From NCBI RefSeq assembly GCF_014633365.1, contig NC_068341.1, forward strand, positions 21,992,339-22,056,338: a stretch of DNA of 64,000 bases, written 5' to 3'. This DNA is from Diospyros lotus. Taxonomy: Eukaryota; Streptophyta; Magnoliopsida; Ericales; Ebenaceae. Shown one piece after another: positions 1 through 12,827 of this stretch. The translations under genes and the position numbers were made by a program. The notes under the pieces were generated by a model. That model was not told where the DNA came from, made no database searches, and saw nothing but the letters and a program-made list of their open reading frames with translations. Within the stretch, counting starts at the first letter, position 1; each line of letters begins with the position of its first letter.

Positions 1-1375
1 ATTTTTTAGCGACGAGGTTGACCCCGTCGCTAATTCCGTCGCTAAATTCAACCCTAAAATTCAAAATTAAACCCGCACGCCAGGCCTCGGCCACCCCTCA
101 TGTGCGCCACGTGGCTACGCCTCTGCTCGTCACGTGACAACGCTGGGATATTACTCCCCTAGCTATTATTCTCAAGCTTTCTACCGGATTCGAACCCCCA
201 ACCTCTCATGACCAAGTTTCGCGCACGAGATAGCCGATCTGGAAGCCTTCTTGTTTATTGTTAGACATAAAATATATTATAATATTCTTTTCCAAATATT
301 TCAGAATTATATTTATACACCAAAATTTCTCAAATATATTTAATAATATTAATGTAAAGGAAAATGAATATTAATTTTAATTTTATTTCATTATTAATTC
401 AAATAAAATTTTATTAATTATTGTATTAGCAGTGAAAAATTATGTTTTTATTTTGATTTTAATTTGTAATATATTTAAAAATTATTAGTTTAATTTTTAC
501 TAATATTGATGTTAGTAAACATTATTATGATAAGTTTAAATGTAAATTTTTAATTTTTTACTTATTTTTTTTATTTTTTAGCGATTGAGTATATTTTCAT
601 TTTTATTTTTTTATTTTTTTATTTTTTAGCAATGGGAGCACCCGTCGCTAAATTTTAATTTTTTTTATTTTTTAGCAACGGGGTTGGCCTCGTCGCTAAA
701 TTTTAATTATTTTATTTAATTTTTTTTATTTTTTAGTGACGGAGTTGAGCTCATCGCTAAAATTTAATTTATTTATTTATTTTTTTTAATTTTTAGCGAT
801 GGGTTATGCCAGTTGCTAAATTTTTTTTTTTTTTTTTTATTTTGTAGCGACAGGTTGAGACCAACCCCGTTGCTAAATTTTTTTATTTAATTTTTTTATT
901 TTTATTTAATTTTATTTAAATTCTTTTTATCTCAAATTTAATTTTTATTTAATTGTTTTTATTTATTAGCGACTGGATTGGACCCATCACTAAATTTTAA
1001 TTTTTTTATTTAATTATTTTTAATTTTTAGCAACGGGGTTGTGCCCGTCGCTAAATTTGAATTTTTTTATTTAATTATTTTATTTTTTAGTAACGGGGTT
1101 TAGCACATCGTTAAATTTTATTTTTTTTATTTTGTAGCGATCGGTTGAGCCCGTGGCTCAATTTTAATTTTTTTTATTTTTTAGCGACGGGTTGATCCCA
1201 TCGCTAAATTTTAATTTTTTTATTTAATTTTTTTTATTTTTTAGCCACGGGTTGATCCCGTCGCAAAATTTTAGTTTTTTTATTTAATTTTTTTTATTTT
1301 TGAGTGATGGGGTTTCCATCGCTAAATTTAAAAAATATTTTAAAAAATTAGCGACGAAAATTCTATCGCTATCCG
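1..1375. repeat. CACTA subterminal repeat block (AGCGACGGG / CCCGTCGCTAAA)
   Basis: From about 580 to 1370 a unit of roughly 60-90 bases recurs around ten times: a T-rich run, AGCGACGGGTTG, then CCCGTCGCTAAATTTTAA. Each unit is itself a short imperfect inverted repeat (TTTAGCGACGGG against CCCGTCGCTAAA). Units differ at several bases and in length of the T-rich spacer. Bases 1-60 hold another copy. Positions 60-580 are AT-rich apart from a GC-rich piece at 80-250. Arrays like this near the ends of CACTA elements are known as transposase-binding subterminal repeats; that role is inferred here. Confidence 0.75.
160..250 (-). other. tRNA-like segment (B-box-like GGTTCGAATCC)
   Basis: On the minus strand GGGGGTTCGAATCCGG matches the T-arm/B-box consensus of tRNA genes and tRNA-derived SINEs. 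A convincing A box or a foldable cloverleaf is not visible, so this is not called a tRNA gene. It could be a SINE remnant or chance similarity in the CACTA interior. Confidence 0.25.
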
Positions 1376-3997
1376 TGTAACGACCCGCTCCCACTTACGG
1401 GCGCCACCGGTAAATAATCGACCGGATTATTCACCTGACAAACCACAACAGAAGGGTTGGACTATATTTCAATAGGAAACGCCCTAGGTGGGAATTAGAC
1501 TTCGTCCTTCCCTTCGCTCCACTTAGGAATCGGTCCCAACTCAAATAAAAAAAAAAATCCAGCGGACCAAGACCCGAAACCCGAGTGAGCTTCACCTCTC
1601 TTCAGCTCACCCCATAGCAAGCCAGAGGTGACCCAGGCACAAAGCTAGCATACAAACACTTCACTGAGTGTTGGGAATTTATGAGAACATACCTTGTTGA
1701 TCTTTACTCGGTCCGAAACTCGACTTCTCTAACTAAGCCATATACCACGAACAATCTCACAATCATTTGTCACACTACGATGATTTCAACAATTAAATAC
1801 ATCTAGTGCTTAATATCGCTTACATTCAATTGCATGAACACATATAAAAAATTACAGGAGATTACACAACATCACATCTCAGGCAACTAGCTAATTACCA
1901 CAGCAGCCTCCCGGCACCATCCTTGCTTACATCTGGACTTGGATCATCTACACACGAGGTAAAACCTTATGAGTCATAAAGACTCAGTAAGGGTGCAATG
2001 CATGTAAATATAAATATAATCATGTTTATGTATGCCAAATGCATGCATATGAGGCTAGGTTCACTCATCCTCACAACCCACTATGGCTTGAGGCATCAAC
2101 CTATCAACCCCCACCACACTAGTCCTCCATATGGCCATTGGTCCACTAGGTCTTGCATCACACAAGATATAACCACTACATGCCAATGCAACATAAAAAT
2201 ATTATCAAGCATATTTACCAACTTGCAAGGCCACCTCCACATGGGGCCATCCCTTACCTGGCTAGAAGCCTCAACTCTGCCTTGGCACGAACTCCAGCCC
2301 GAACTTCGAGCTTTTCTAGGATCACTGCCTCCCCGGTCGAACCTAGATACAAATACACACAAACCCAACTCTATCAACATCTGGCATTAAACCAATGCCC
2401 TTAACTTCGCCACACACACCATCAAAACCATCCATCAACAATTTTCCAAACAACCTTGACATAGGGTTTAATCCAACAAATAAATATTTTACATTAACTC
2501 GCTTAATGCAAATAACAAGGGAAGAAAATGCTAATTTACCTCGACTAATTTGGAGAGAAATTCAGAAATGCCCACAACGACGCTACCTCCTGAGTTGCCA
2601 TTTGCGCCCAAAAATCTCACTTTCGAACTCCCGACACGCTCCCCCAGCCCCAGTTTAAATTCCAGAACTTTCCCCAATTTTTCTGGAATTTTTCGGGATT
2701 TTTATCCATTTTTCCTTTATTTTTCAGAATTTCCTTTATTTTTCTTTTCTTTTTCTCTTTATTTTCACCCCTCCCCTGTCCATCTTCTTCGCGAAGCCTG
2801 CGCGCTTAGCACGCTTGCGCGGCTGTCACCGCTGCCCGGCATCTCCATCCGCCACCCGCGGCCAATGCTGCTGCTCACGACGCCATCAGCACCCCAGCTC
2901 AGCCGCGTAGGGAGGCCTCCACCGCAGCCACCACCGTGACCTCCTGAGCTTCCAGCTATCACCGGCCCAAACGCACAGTGCCGCTACTGCGCGCGGCCGT
3001 TTCTGGTCGTATGGCGGCCATGGCTGTTCCAGCTACCAACGCTTGCCAAGCCAACCCCCACCATCGCTGCAACCTCAACTGGCCGCCACGACCTCCTGCA
3101 CCTCTGCAACTGCCATCAAACACCCTCCAGCCAACGTCGAGCGCCTCCACGTGAGCCACTGCAACCGCTCCAGCTCCGCCCTGCATCAGCCACAGCCGAC
3201 GCTTGCAGCCACTGCCGCTGCCCGCGACCGCTGCTGCCGCTGGTTGCAGGTCGCAAATCGGCCCTCGGCCGGCCACCATCTCCCTAACTCGATCTCCCTT
3301 TCTCTCGGTTTCACTCTCCTCTGCTCTCGTTCTTCCTCTCGGCCAAATGCCTCCATCAGAGAAGAATTAAATTAAAATCACTGTAGAAAGCTTGCTCTCC
3401 AAGCTCACGTGCATATATATATATATAGATATATAACACCTAATTACATATTTAACCACTCTATTTTCTCATAATTCCCCTTAGGAATTTATAAAATACA
3501 TTTAAACCCTCCAAGCCTTTATTTAATTGCTCTTAAGACAGTCAAAATATTAAGTTTTCCAAAATTAATAATCGACTTTTACTCGAAAATGTCGATTTCG
3601 TTCCTGCACCTGCACGGGACCTTCATTCCACCCGAAAACACCTCAGAGTTGCCTTACTCGCAAAATCAAACCACCCCTAGAGTCCCCTCAGCTTCCCGGA
3701 GGTCCCATGTGGCCATTCGGTACTAGCACTCATTCGGGTTTATACAGAATTTATTCCAAAAATTATTCCCGGTCGGACCATTTCCAGTTCCGTAATCCTT
3801 ATCTCGAGACGCTCATCAATCCCTTCCCATCTTCCTTGGACATCCAAGTCCCGAGGCACTCCCAGCCGCCAATTCGATAATTTTATTAATTAATTACTCG
3901 AAATTTACTCTTAGGCTTCCCGGGCCACCCGGGATCCTTTAAAAAAAAATAATCAAAAACTATTTATTTTCAATACCATGTAATACCGGGTATTACA
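1376..3997 (-). repeat. 3' LTR of the LARD-like element
   Basis: On the minus strand it begins TGTAATACCCGG (3997) and ends GGTCGTTACA (1376). It contains a GC-rich stretch at 2770-3300 and an AT-dinucleotide TATA-like stretch at 3411-3440. It aligns with 9809-12525 over its whole length, with single-base differences and one indel of about 80 bases near 3010. Open frames within it are shared with the other LTR and are not genes. Confidence 0.85.
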
Positions 3998-4012
3998 TTC
4001 CACCCTCCTTAA
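3998..4012 (-). other. Polypurine tract of the LARD-like element
   Basis: On the minus strand AAGGAGGGTGGAA lies directly before the 3' LTR start TGTAATACC, the position and composition expected for plus-strand priming. Confidence 0.75.
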
Positions 4013-7000
4013 ATAATTTCGTCCTTGAAATTCACTTTACCTTAATCTCTTGCCCAAGATAACCACATTCTCCAGCTACTCTCTGAATCCCCTGCTCGAG
4101 AATCTCGTAGCCGAACCATTTCTCAGCCTTTACCTCGGGTTATTCCCCACCTCAAGGCTTCATTTAAACATATTGTCCTCCGCTTCTTGAGGACATTCAC
4201 CAACTGAGTACTGCCTTGGCCTCTAGCCAAATAGCACCACTGGTCACTGGTCACGCTTACTGCAACGACATCCATCTCCTGATGGATTTCCTTTGCCTCG
4301 AAGCATCGCTTTTGCAGTCCACTTCCCATTTTTCACATCAACCGCAACAAACTCTCGTTAACATTGCATCACTGATCAGTCTACTACGATTTTACGCCGA
4401 TCACACATGGCAACGTTTCCCACTGCCAATCACACATGGCCACGATTTTACGCTGGTCCAACCAGCAACGTCTTAGCATTGATCATCAGCCGCAATGTCT
4501 CTTCTAGTGCCCACTAGACACTCGAACACCCATTCCACCCTGGCATATAGCCATTAATCACACGCATGCATAGCTTGAGTCGATCCTCATGGCAACTTCT
4601 CGTTACCGATCAACTTACTATGCTAGCACTACTTGGGAAGTAACCATTTGGCTTACCCTGCCAACTTCGACCATTTCATACATGGTCTTCTACTTTGACC
4701 AACTGACCCTCATTTATCGATACGATTACGCATAATCGATATACATAACACCATGTTAGGTAATTACACATTTCAACCATATGTGCATTACCAGAGTCCA
4801 ACTCGAGCTTTACGATGCACGCATCATTACCATCTCACCTCGAGCTTAACCATGCTCGGGCCACAACCTTTTCCCAACCAAGAGTTTTCTTGCACAAGCA
4901 CATAGGCTCCTCTGGCCTTCCTTTCTGGCCGATATTGTACGCTAGTAGGGGCCTCGTACCCATACCAGAGAACTCTTCACTGAGCAACTCCTCTTCAAGT
5001 TTTCACCCCATTTCCGCTTTCACAATCATGTCCCATGCTAGGCCTTACCTTGGCTATTAAACCCTACCGCGAGTCAAGGATCCTACCATTGTGCTTAAGG
5101 TCGCGGAACCATTAATCAGCCCTCGTCATCACCCACGGTGCGTGGCACAAGTGATTGGCTTATTACCATCTACACAATCACTTATTGCATCGCACTTGTA
5201 GGATGACTCGTGCCTTTGGTCCGCACCACAACAAGCTAACACGATAACACCCCCACTCTTGTAGCGGTCTTCTAGCCAAATTTACTCACCTAGCTTCAAT
5301 TTCGTTAGGACTTTTTAAATCTCACATTTCTCAACAAAGCTTCTTACTCTTTAAGCACGGAACTTTTCGGCAATCCCAAAATCAGGTTCATTCTCAATTT
5401 GCGATAAACACTTAATTTAAACCATGCATAATGGTTTCCTTTGTCCTACTCGGCAAGGACAACACCATGACAGCAATGAATTCTCTAATAGCGACAGTGA
5501 CACCACCACGTCATCTCAAAAGACTCGCTGCGCCTTGAATCTTACTGGTCATCACAACCAGCACGACCCCACCCTTAGGCCGCCTTCATCATATCACTTT
5601 GCTGTGCTTATTGCAGCTAGCTAATTCCCTGAGAGACTCTGGCTTCTCCCGGACTTCTTACACACTTTACTACAACCAGCTCACATCACTCAGTGAGCGA
5701 CCACATTAGCCTTAACGCCATCATCATCAGCTAAGACGACCTCTTGCCATCGCTTAGCGCCACATCCAGCCGCAACAGCGACTTAGGAGCCACCTACGCC
5801 ATTGACCGACTACTCTCACGACGCCCCACAACCTTGGCCAGTCGCTGCATTACTGCTGCCGCTATTACCAGTTGGCGTCTTTGGTCGCCATCAGCTACCC
5901 CCAACCGGTCACCAAACGGCTCCACTAGCTGATTTCCTTTCTTCACAACCATTAACCCCTAACCACGACGTTAAATCTCATCAATTTCCCACGTTCCAAG
6001 GCATCCCTCTAGCTGCATCACTCACAGCTTTCAGGTGATTTCATCATCTAAACACCATTCTTGGGATCCAATCTCGTCCTATAAGCTCTTCCTTCGAGCT
6101 CTCTTTACCCATTAGCGACATCTTAAATTCACCCTCAACTTTCAGCTAACCAACTCGATTAGCTTTAGCCGGGTCGCTCGGCTTGCAACCAACACAACCT
6201 TCCTCCTAGCACTACTCTTGCAATCAACGACTACCGCATTCGATATAAACTCCATCCATTGGAAATCACCCCTGCTACTCCTGTGGAACTCACACTTCCA
6301 CTAGATGCCGTAGGACTCACATTCCTACTCAGGCACTTGCCATCACGCTGGCTTCCCCCGGGTGATGCATCCTGTTAGAGTGGTAGTGCCTTAGGAGGTC
6401 CATTTAATGTTGTTGCCCTATGCTCGACCTTTCTTGGGAGAACCTCTCACGTTCTACCCAAGACACATTTCAACTCCACCATTTATAACTCTCATTACGG
6501 AGTAACACTCCTTCCAACGGCACAATTTTGCCTTGACCAACCATCTATTAAAGTCTTGGATCTCTTTCTCAAAAATTCACCTGGTCTAGCCACCAGGACC
6601 CACTGAACCTTTCTATACATGGAAATCAATAAGGCTTTACATTACAGTCCTCAAGCCTCACGCTCTCACCATTGCCATCAAGTGCTATCACCTCGCAACT
6701 AATCCTGTGTCAACAACTGGAAACTCATCCAGTGCTACATGAGGATACTTCCTCAATTTCGCATCGACACATCAGGACTAACAGTAGACTATGCAATTGC
6801 GAGCCTTTATGGATTTCGAACCGTGCCTTAGCCACACGTTCAGCCTACCACAACTCACATCACAGGATTAGAGATCCTTTTATTTGAAACCTTTGCACGT
6901 TTCAATAATACCATCTCATGGTTGGCTTCCACCCGTAAGTCTCGGTCTCCACGACACTTACGTAACATCCTGGAGCCATTTACCGACTCCACCAATCGAC

Positions 7001-9794
7001 CCATCTTCTCGCATTATCACAAGGTTGCACTAGGTCATCATCTCCATTTACCCGTTCAATTTCGATTAAATTTAATCACAACCACATTAGCATCCTTTAA
7101 CAAGGAGCATCACCACACATCTTGTTTTCACACCACAAGATATCATTCAATCAATTCACAAACCTCCTGTTGCCTAGACTACAACAGGCACTATCGGGAT
7201 ACTTCAACCTTCACGAAAATTTAGGTCTGGCCCAAACATAACCTACAGCATACCCCAAGTCTTCGGCGTCTAATCGTCTCCACTGCAGACAGGTTACTCC
7301 ACATAGAGGGCTGCAGTCCCTCCTGTGAACTAACCGTCTATATCCAATGGTCCTTAGCATTAGACCCGTCAACCGTAGGCATCAACTGTAGTGTTATTCC
7401 TACACTAGACCCATTTCCTTTCCACAAGTTTCTTTCTCGAACATCTCGAAACGCTACAACATCCAAACATTCGCCAAACCACTTCGACGCTACTTATCGA
7501 AATAAAGGGCTGAACCCCTGACTCGGGTGCAACGCCCTAACCGTTCTTATTACTAGCAACCAAGTTATGGGACTGGCCACAACTTTCGTCACCCTACCGT
7601 GCATCTCACAAATCTTTAGCCCCTAACCATCTGCATAGTCACTGAGTTGTCTTGTGCCTTAGGCGAGCCAACACCTGGTTATCATTACCGTGTCACTCCC
7701 ATACACTGGCCCAACAACAGTTCCTAACAGCATGGATCAGGTCCAACACTGACTCGCTTCGCACCCGTAGCATTACCCCACTGAGCTTCCTACTCGGCTA
7801 CTAATCTATCGGAACATTCCCGTGTTACATGGTTGCTCCTTAGGATACTCTAGATGTCCTATCCCTTGTAGGAGATGATTGGCCTCATCTGACCAAATCT
7901 CTTAAGGTGCTGCTCTAGATTTTCGGCATCTGATCGTCACCTGCAGTTCACTAAATTGCTCATGCACATGGGCCACTTGCCCTTAACGCGAGCCAACTCA
8001 TTAGTCCTCTGCCACACGGTCCATATCATCAGATCCGTTACACCGAGCCTTACACCCTTAGCATCAAGGCTACTTAAAGCCCTCCCGAGCTACGATGGTT
8101 CCACCACCATCTTACCCAAGCCATCTTGTTTGGTTATCATTGCCTTGATAACCTCAAGCTCATACCATGAGCCTCGCTTCTCAAGACTCTGCATCTCTTA
8201 CCGCTTAAGAGACTCTCAAACTACTTCACCTCTTGAGGCCTCATAATCTTACCCCACAAGATCATGCCTCACGGCCTTTAATCAATATTTGAAAGCTCTA
8301 ACTTTCCATAACAATGGATCCAAATCCATCCTGATTCATTTTGCCACCCAGCTCATCCCAGAGCTTGATTATCTACGATCTCTCAATCCACGACCGACAA
8401 GCTGAGCCTATCTCAAGCTCCGGCACTCATAACTATAGAGCACCTACCATTACCCTCCAGGTAAATCGAGACCTCCCGTCTCTTCTTGCACACCCACAGT
8501 GCATTTAGTCACGATGCCTAGCCTGGCCTTCCATAACTTGGAATTTACAATTCGGGACCTCCACATTACACGCCATGCCCCCTGCCCACCGAGGCATCTA
8601 AAGTCGGCATTTCCATCGCGCGCATAGCCTATGGATGTCCCATTGTCACAACTTATCGCCCTAGGCCTACACACCCGTTCATACCCTTCATCGGGTGACC
8701 TCCTCGTCTCCCATCAAGGGTCTCGAGACCTTAGGCGTCATCACGACCCCAGGCATCATAATGAGGGTCTATTCACCTCTCATCTCCCAACCTTAGGAGT
8801 CCCATCAGACCCCAAGCGCTCTAATGAGAGTTTTGATTGACCCCTCATCCATCACTCACATGAACGGTCTTTTGGCCCTTCACAACTAGGACTTCTAACC
8901 CAATGGCTCTCACACGCATGCCCAACTTCTCAATCCCAGATCTGGATTCCCTGGATTCCAGTTCGAGTTACTTGGGATTTCCTTCTCATTCAAACATCCT
9001 CTAGTGTCCACTTGCCACACACCTATCATTCCCAAGGGTAGACCTCGTCTCATCATGAAACCAACTAGGGTCCACTCATACCCTAAGCACATCCCCTCCG
9101 AGATCATCATGACCATACGATCACATCGCCTGATGTCGAATATTTTTCTTGAACCTCGAGCTAACACCCACTTTAGCTCATTTTATCTCAAGCGCACAAG
9201 CCTTACTGCACCACTTCCAAGGGATAACTCTATTCCCTCGAACATGCTCGGCAATCCTGGCATAAGGACGCTCCACTAATCCCCTCTCGGACTAGTCAGG
9301 CCTCGGCTTCGTGTCCCCACACGAGCCTCAACACTTCCATTTCAAGGAGTTCTCATCCCTAGAACACTTAATATTACCCAAATTCACAAATTCGAGTTTC
9401 TTGACACCACACCCACACTTGGGTTTTCGGTTCCTCATTGCTCAACCCGTATACCTCTCACAGGTATATCATCTCAATCGAGGGTATTTTCTCATCCCAA
9501 GAACAGGAATATCCAAACATACCATTGCAGGTCTCAATAACTTGACCCAATCCATTAGGGTCCTCGGTCCACATGTCCAACTTTCAAGGTTATCGGACCA
9601 ACCTTACATTGAAATCTCAAAATTTCAAATCAATTGTTCTCGACTCCAACTCAGCAGTTAAGACATTTCGACTTACATTCAAATCATGCCAGACATCTCT
9701 ATTCCAAAACCCTGGCAATTACTCACATTAATCACTTAACCGACCATACTTAACCCCAAGCACGCTAGCCTTCCTCACTTATATAGCTAGCCAT
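4013..9794 (-). other. Non-coding interior of the LARD-like element
   Basis: This 5.8-kb stretch has no recognisable gene on either strand. Frames are short and closed by frequent stops, and no retroelement protein motif was found. A partly self-similar patch lies at about 8700-8830, where two phrases containing CTTAGG and GACCCCA recur. Composition is fairly even, with more C than G on the plus strand. Confidence 0.6.
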
Positions 9795-9806
9795 GCTCTG
9801 ATACCA
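9795..9806 (-). other. Primer binding site, tRNA-iMet type
   Basis: The minus strand reads TGGTATCAGAGC two bases inside the right LTR. This is the common plant primer site complementary to initiator methionine tRNA and fixes the element's orientation. Confidence 0.85.
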
Positions 9807-9808
9807 AC

Positions 9809-12525
9809 TATAACGACCCGCTCCCACTTACGGGCGCCACCGGTAAATAATCGACCAGATTATTCACCCGACAAACCACAACTGAAGGGTTGGACTATAT
9901 TTCAATAGGAAACGCCCTAGGTGGGAACTAGACTTCGTCCTTCCCTTCGCTCCACTCAAGAATCGGTCCCAACTCAAATAAAAAAAAAATCCAGCGGACC
10001 AAGACCCGAAACCCGAGTGAGCTTCACCTCTCTTCAGCTCACCCCATAGCAAGCCAGAGGTGACCTAGGCACAAAGCTAGCATACAAACACTTCGCTGAG
10101 TATTGGGGATTTATGAGAACATACATTGTTGATCTTTACTCGGTCCGAAACTCGGCTTCTCCAACTAAGCCATATACCACGAACAATCTCACAATCATTT
10201 GTCACACTACGATGATTTCAACAATTAAATACATCTAGTGCTCAATATCGTTTACATTCAATTGCATGAACACATATAAAAAATTACAGGAGATTACACA
10301 ACATCACATCTCAAGCAACTAGCTAATTACCACAACAGCCTCCCGGCACCATCCTTGCTTACATCTGGACTTGGATCATCTACACACGAGGTAAAACCTC
10401 ATGAGTCATAAAGACTCAGTAAGGGTGCAATGCATGTAAATATGAATATAATCATGTTTATGTATGCCAAATGCATGCAAATGAGGCTAGGTCCACTCAT
10501 CCTCACAACCCACTATGGCTTGAGGCATCAACCTATCAGCCCCCACCACACTAGTCCTCCATATAGCCATTGGTCCACTAGGTCTTGCATCACACAAGAT
10601 ATAACCACTACATGCCAATGCAACATAAAAATATTATCAAGCATATTTACCAACTTGCAAGGCCACCTCCACATGGGGCCATCCCTTACCTGGCTAGAAG
10701 CCTCAACTCTGCCTTGGCACGAACTCCAGCCCGAACTCCGAGCTCTTCTAGGATCACCGCCTCCCCGCTCGAACCTAGATACAAATACACACAAACCCAA
10801 CTCTATCAACGTCCGGCATTAAACCAATGCCCTTAACTTCGCCACACACACCATCAAAACCATCCATCAACAATTTTCCAAACAACCTTGACATAGGGTT
10901 TAATCCAACAAATAACTATTTTACATTAACTCGCTTAATGCAAATAACAAGGGAAGAAAATGTTAATTTACCTCGACTCATTTGGAGAGAAATTCGGAAA
11001 CGCCCACACCGACGCTACCTCCTGAGCTGCCATTTGCGCCAAAAAATCTCACTTTCGAGCTCCCGACACTCTCCCCCAGCCCCAGTTTAAATTCCAGAAC
11101 TTTCCCCAATTTTTCTAAAATTTTTTGGGATTTTTCTCCATTTTTCCTTTATTTTTCAGAATTTCCCTTTTTTTATTTTCTTTTAGTTTTTTCTTTTTCT
11201 CTTTATTTTCACCCCTCCCCTGTTCATCTTCTTCCCGCGCCTTCTCCATCTTCTTCGCGAAGCTTGCGCGCTTAGCGCTCTTACGCGGCTGTCACCGCCG
11301 CCCGGCCTCTCCATCCTCCACCCGCTGCCAACGCCGCTGCTCACGACGCCATCAACACCCCAGCTCAGCCGCGTAGGGAGGCCTCCACCGCAGCCACCAT
11401 CATGACCTCCTGAGCTTCCAGCTATCACCGGCCCAAACGCACAGTGCTGCTGCTGCGCGTGGCCGTTTCTGGCCGTGAGCTTCGCCTCCGGGTCACCGCG
11501 ACCACCGCCAGCCTGCCCCCACGTCACGAGCAGTCGCCTGCACATGGTGGCCATGGCTGTTCCAGCCACCAACGCTGACCAAGCCAACCCCCGCCATCAC
11601 TGCAACCTCAACTGGCCGCCACGACCTCCTGCACCTCTGTAACCGCCATCAAACACCCTCCAGCCAACACCGAGCGCCTCCACGCGAGCCACTACAACCG
11701 CTCCAGCTCCGCCCTACATCAGCCATGGCCGATGCTTCCAGCCACTGCCGCTGCCCGCGACCGCTGCTGCCGCTGGTTGCAGGTCGCAAATCGGCCCTCG
11801 GCCGGCCACCATCTCCCTCACTCGATCTCCTTTTCTCTCGGTTTCACTCTCCTCTACTCTCATTCTTCCTCTCGACCAAATGCCTCCATCAGAGAAGAAT
11901 TAAATTAAAATCACTGTAGAAAGCTTGCTCTCCAAGCTCACGTGCATATATATATAGATATATAACACCTAATTACATATTTAACCACTCTATTTTCTCA
12001 TAATTCCACTTAGGAATTTATAAAATACATTTAAACCCTCCAAGCCTTTATTTAATTACTCTTAAGGCAGTCAAAATATTAATTTTTCCAAAATTAATAA
12101 TCGACTTTTACTCGAAAATGTCGATTTCGTCCCTGCACCTGCACAAGACCTTCATTCCACCCGAAAATGCCTCAGAGTTTCCTTACTCACAAAATCAGAC
12201 CACCCCTAGGGTCCCCTCAGCTTCCCGGAGGTCCCCTGTGGCCATTCGGTACTGGCACTCATTCGGGTTTATACAGAATTTATTCCAAAAATTATTCCCG
12301 GTCGGACCGTTTCCAGTTCCGTAATCCTTATCTCGAGACGCTCATCAATCCCTTGCCATCTTCCCTGGACATCCAAGTCCCAAGGCACTCCCAGCCGCCA
12401 ATTCGGTAATTTTATTAATTAATTACTCGAAATTTACTCTTGGGCTTCCCGGGCCACCCAGGATCCTTTAAAAAAAATAATCAAAAATTATTTATTTTCA
12501 ATACCATGTAATACCAGGTATTACA
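9809..12525 (-). repeat. 5' LTR of the LARD-like element
   Basis: Direct repeat of 1376-3997. The plus-strand left terminus reads TATAACGACC where the other copy has TGTAACGACC, a change in the conserved end. It has an extra GC-rich piece of about 80 bases near 11478-11555 that the 3' LTR lacks. Confidence 0.85.
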
Positions 12526-12529
12526 TTAA

Positions 12530-12755
12530 TGTAATACCCCGAGAGCCCAGAGAAGTTAGTATATATCAAGGATAGTGTAAGAAAGGAAACAACACCAGCT
12601 GGATACCTTTTGGGCTGAATGTTGGCAAAGAACTCCCAAGTTAAGCGTGCTTAACCTGGGGTAATCCAGGGATGGGTGACCCCCCTAAGAAGTTCGTGTA
12701 GGCCCATCAGGGTAAGTTGTTTCGATCCTTCCTATCGCTCGAACGGGATGTTACA
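12530..12755 (+). mobile_element. Solo Cassandra (TRIM) LTR
   Basis: A 226-bp unit with termini TGTAATACCCC and GGGATGTTACA holds a 5S rRNA-like segment in the middle. This is the hallmark of Cassandra, a family of small non-coding LTR elements widespread in vascular plants whose LTRs carry 5S sequence with its RNA polymerase III promoter. No second LTR or interior follows, so it is solo. It starts four bases (TTAA) after the end of the LARD-like LTR. The base run after it, ATTCG, does not match the bases before it, but nearly matches ATCCG before the LARD-like element at 1371-1375. Confidence 0.85.
12588..12712 (+). ncRNA. 5S rRNA-like sequence inside the Cassandra LTR (not a functional rRNA gene)
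   Basis: AACTCCCAAGTTAAGCGTGC (12631-12650) and GGATGGGTGAC (12670-12680) match plant 5S rRNA around the A box and C box of its internal pol III promoter. The 5' part is weaker (ACCAGC at 12594-12599). The middle, where 5S has the intermediate element, differs clearly. It is a diverged 5S-derived promoter domain of a retroelement and probably does not give ribosomal 5S. Confidence 0.8.
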
Positions 12756-12827
12756 ATTCGTCCCTAATTAGCGACAGAATAATTTCGTCACTAAATTTCA
12801 TCACTAAAATACATTTTTCTTGTAGTG

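Larger units (their letters stand above)
1376..12525 (-). mobile_element. Large non-coding LTR retrotransposon (LARD-like) with two 2.6-2.7 kb LTRs
   Basis: Two long, closely similar direct repeats (1376-3997 and 9809-12525) bound a 5.8-kb interior. Repeat termini are TGTAACGACC and GGTATTACA on the plus strand, so each has TG...CA ends and a short inverted repeat. A tRNA-iMet-type primer site on the minus strand abuts the right LTR and a purine tract abuts the left LTR, giving minus orientation. The interior has no open frame over about 120 codons, and I see no gag knuckle, protease, RT, RNase H or integrase motif. That fits a large retrotransposon derivative moved by enzymes from elsewhere. 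Terminal sequence resembles the solo LTR at 14721-17478, so the family is probably Ty3/gypsy (Tekay/del type), which is inference. No matching 5-bp duplication flanks it. Confidence 0.8.
1..12827. mobile_element. CACTA-type DNA transposon, right part (left end outside window)
   Basis: The right terminus reads CTTGTAGTG at 12819-12827, the inverted form of the CACTACAAG terminus of plant CACTA (En/Spm) elements. Just inside it, and again in 1-1375, are copies of the AGCGACGG/CCGTCGCTA subterminal motif in both orientations. Only about 1.4 kb at the left and 70 bp at the right belong to this element; the rest is a nested LTR element and a Cassandra LTR. No transposase is visible. The element interrupts the 3' LTR of the copia backbone, whose sequence resumes at 12828. 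The left terminus, and so the 3-bp target duplication, cannot be seen. Confidence 0.75.

Noticed and set aside
160..250. A tRNA gene on the minus strand
   Set aside because: Only a T-arm-like motif is present; no acceptable A box, anticodon arm or acceptor stem.
1998..3375. Several open frames of 80-130 codons in the LARD-like LTR
   Set aside because: The same frames recur at 10430-11919 because this is the other LTR; no domain is recognisable.
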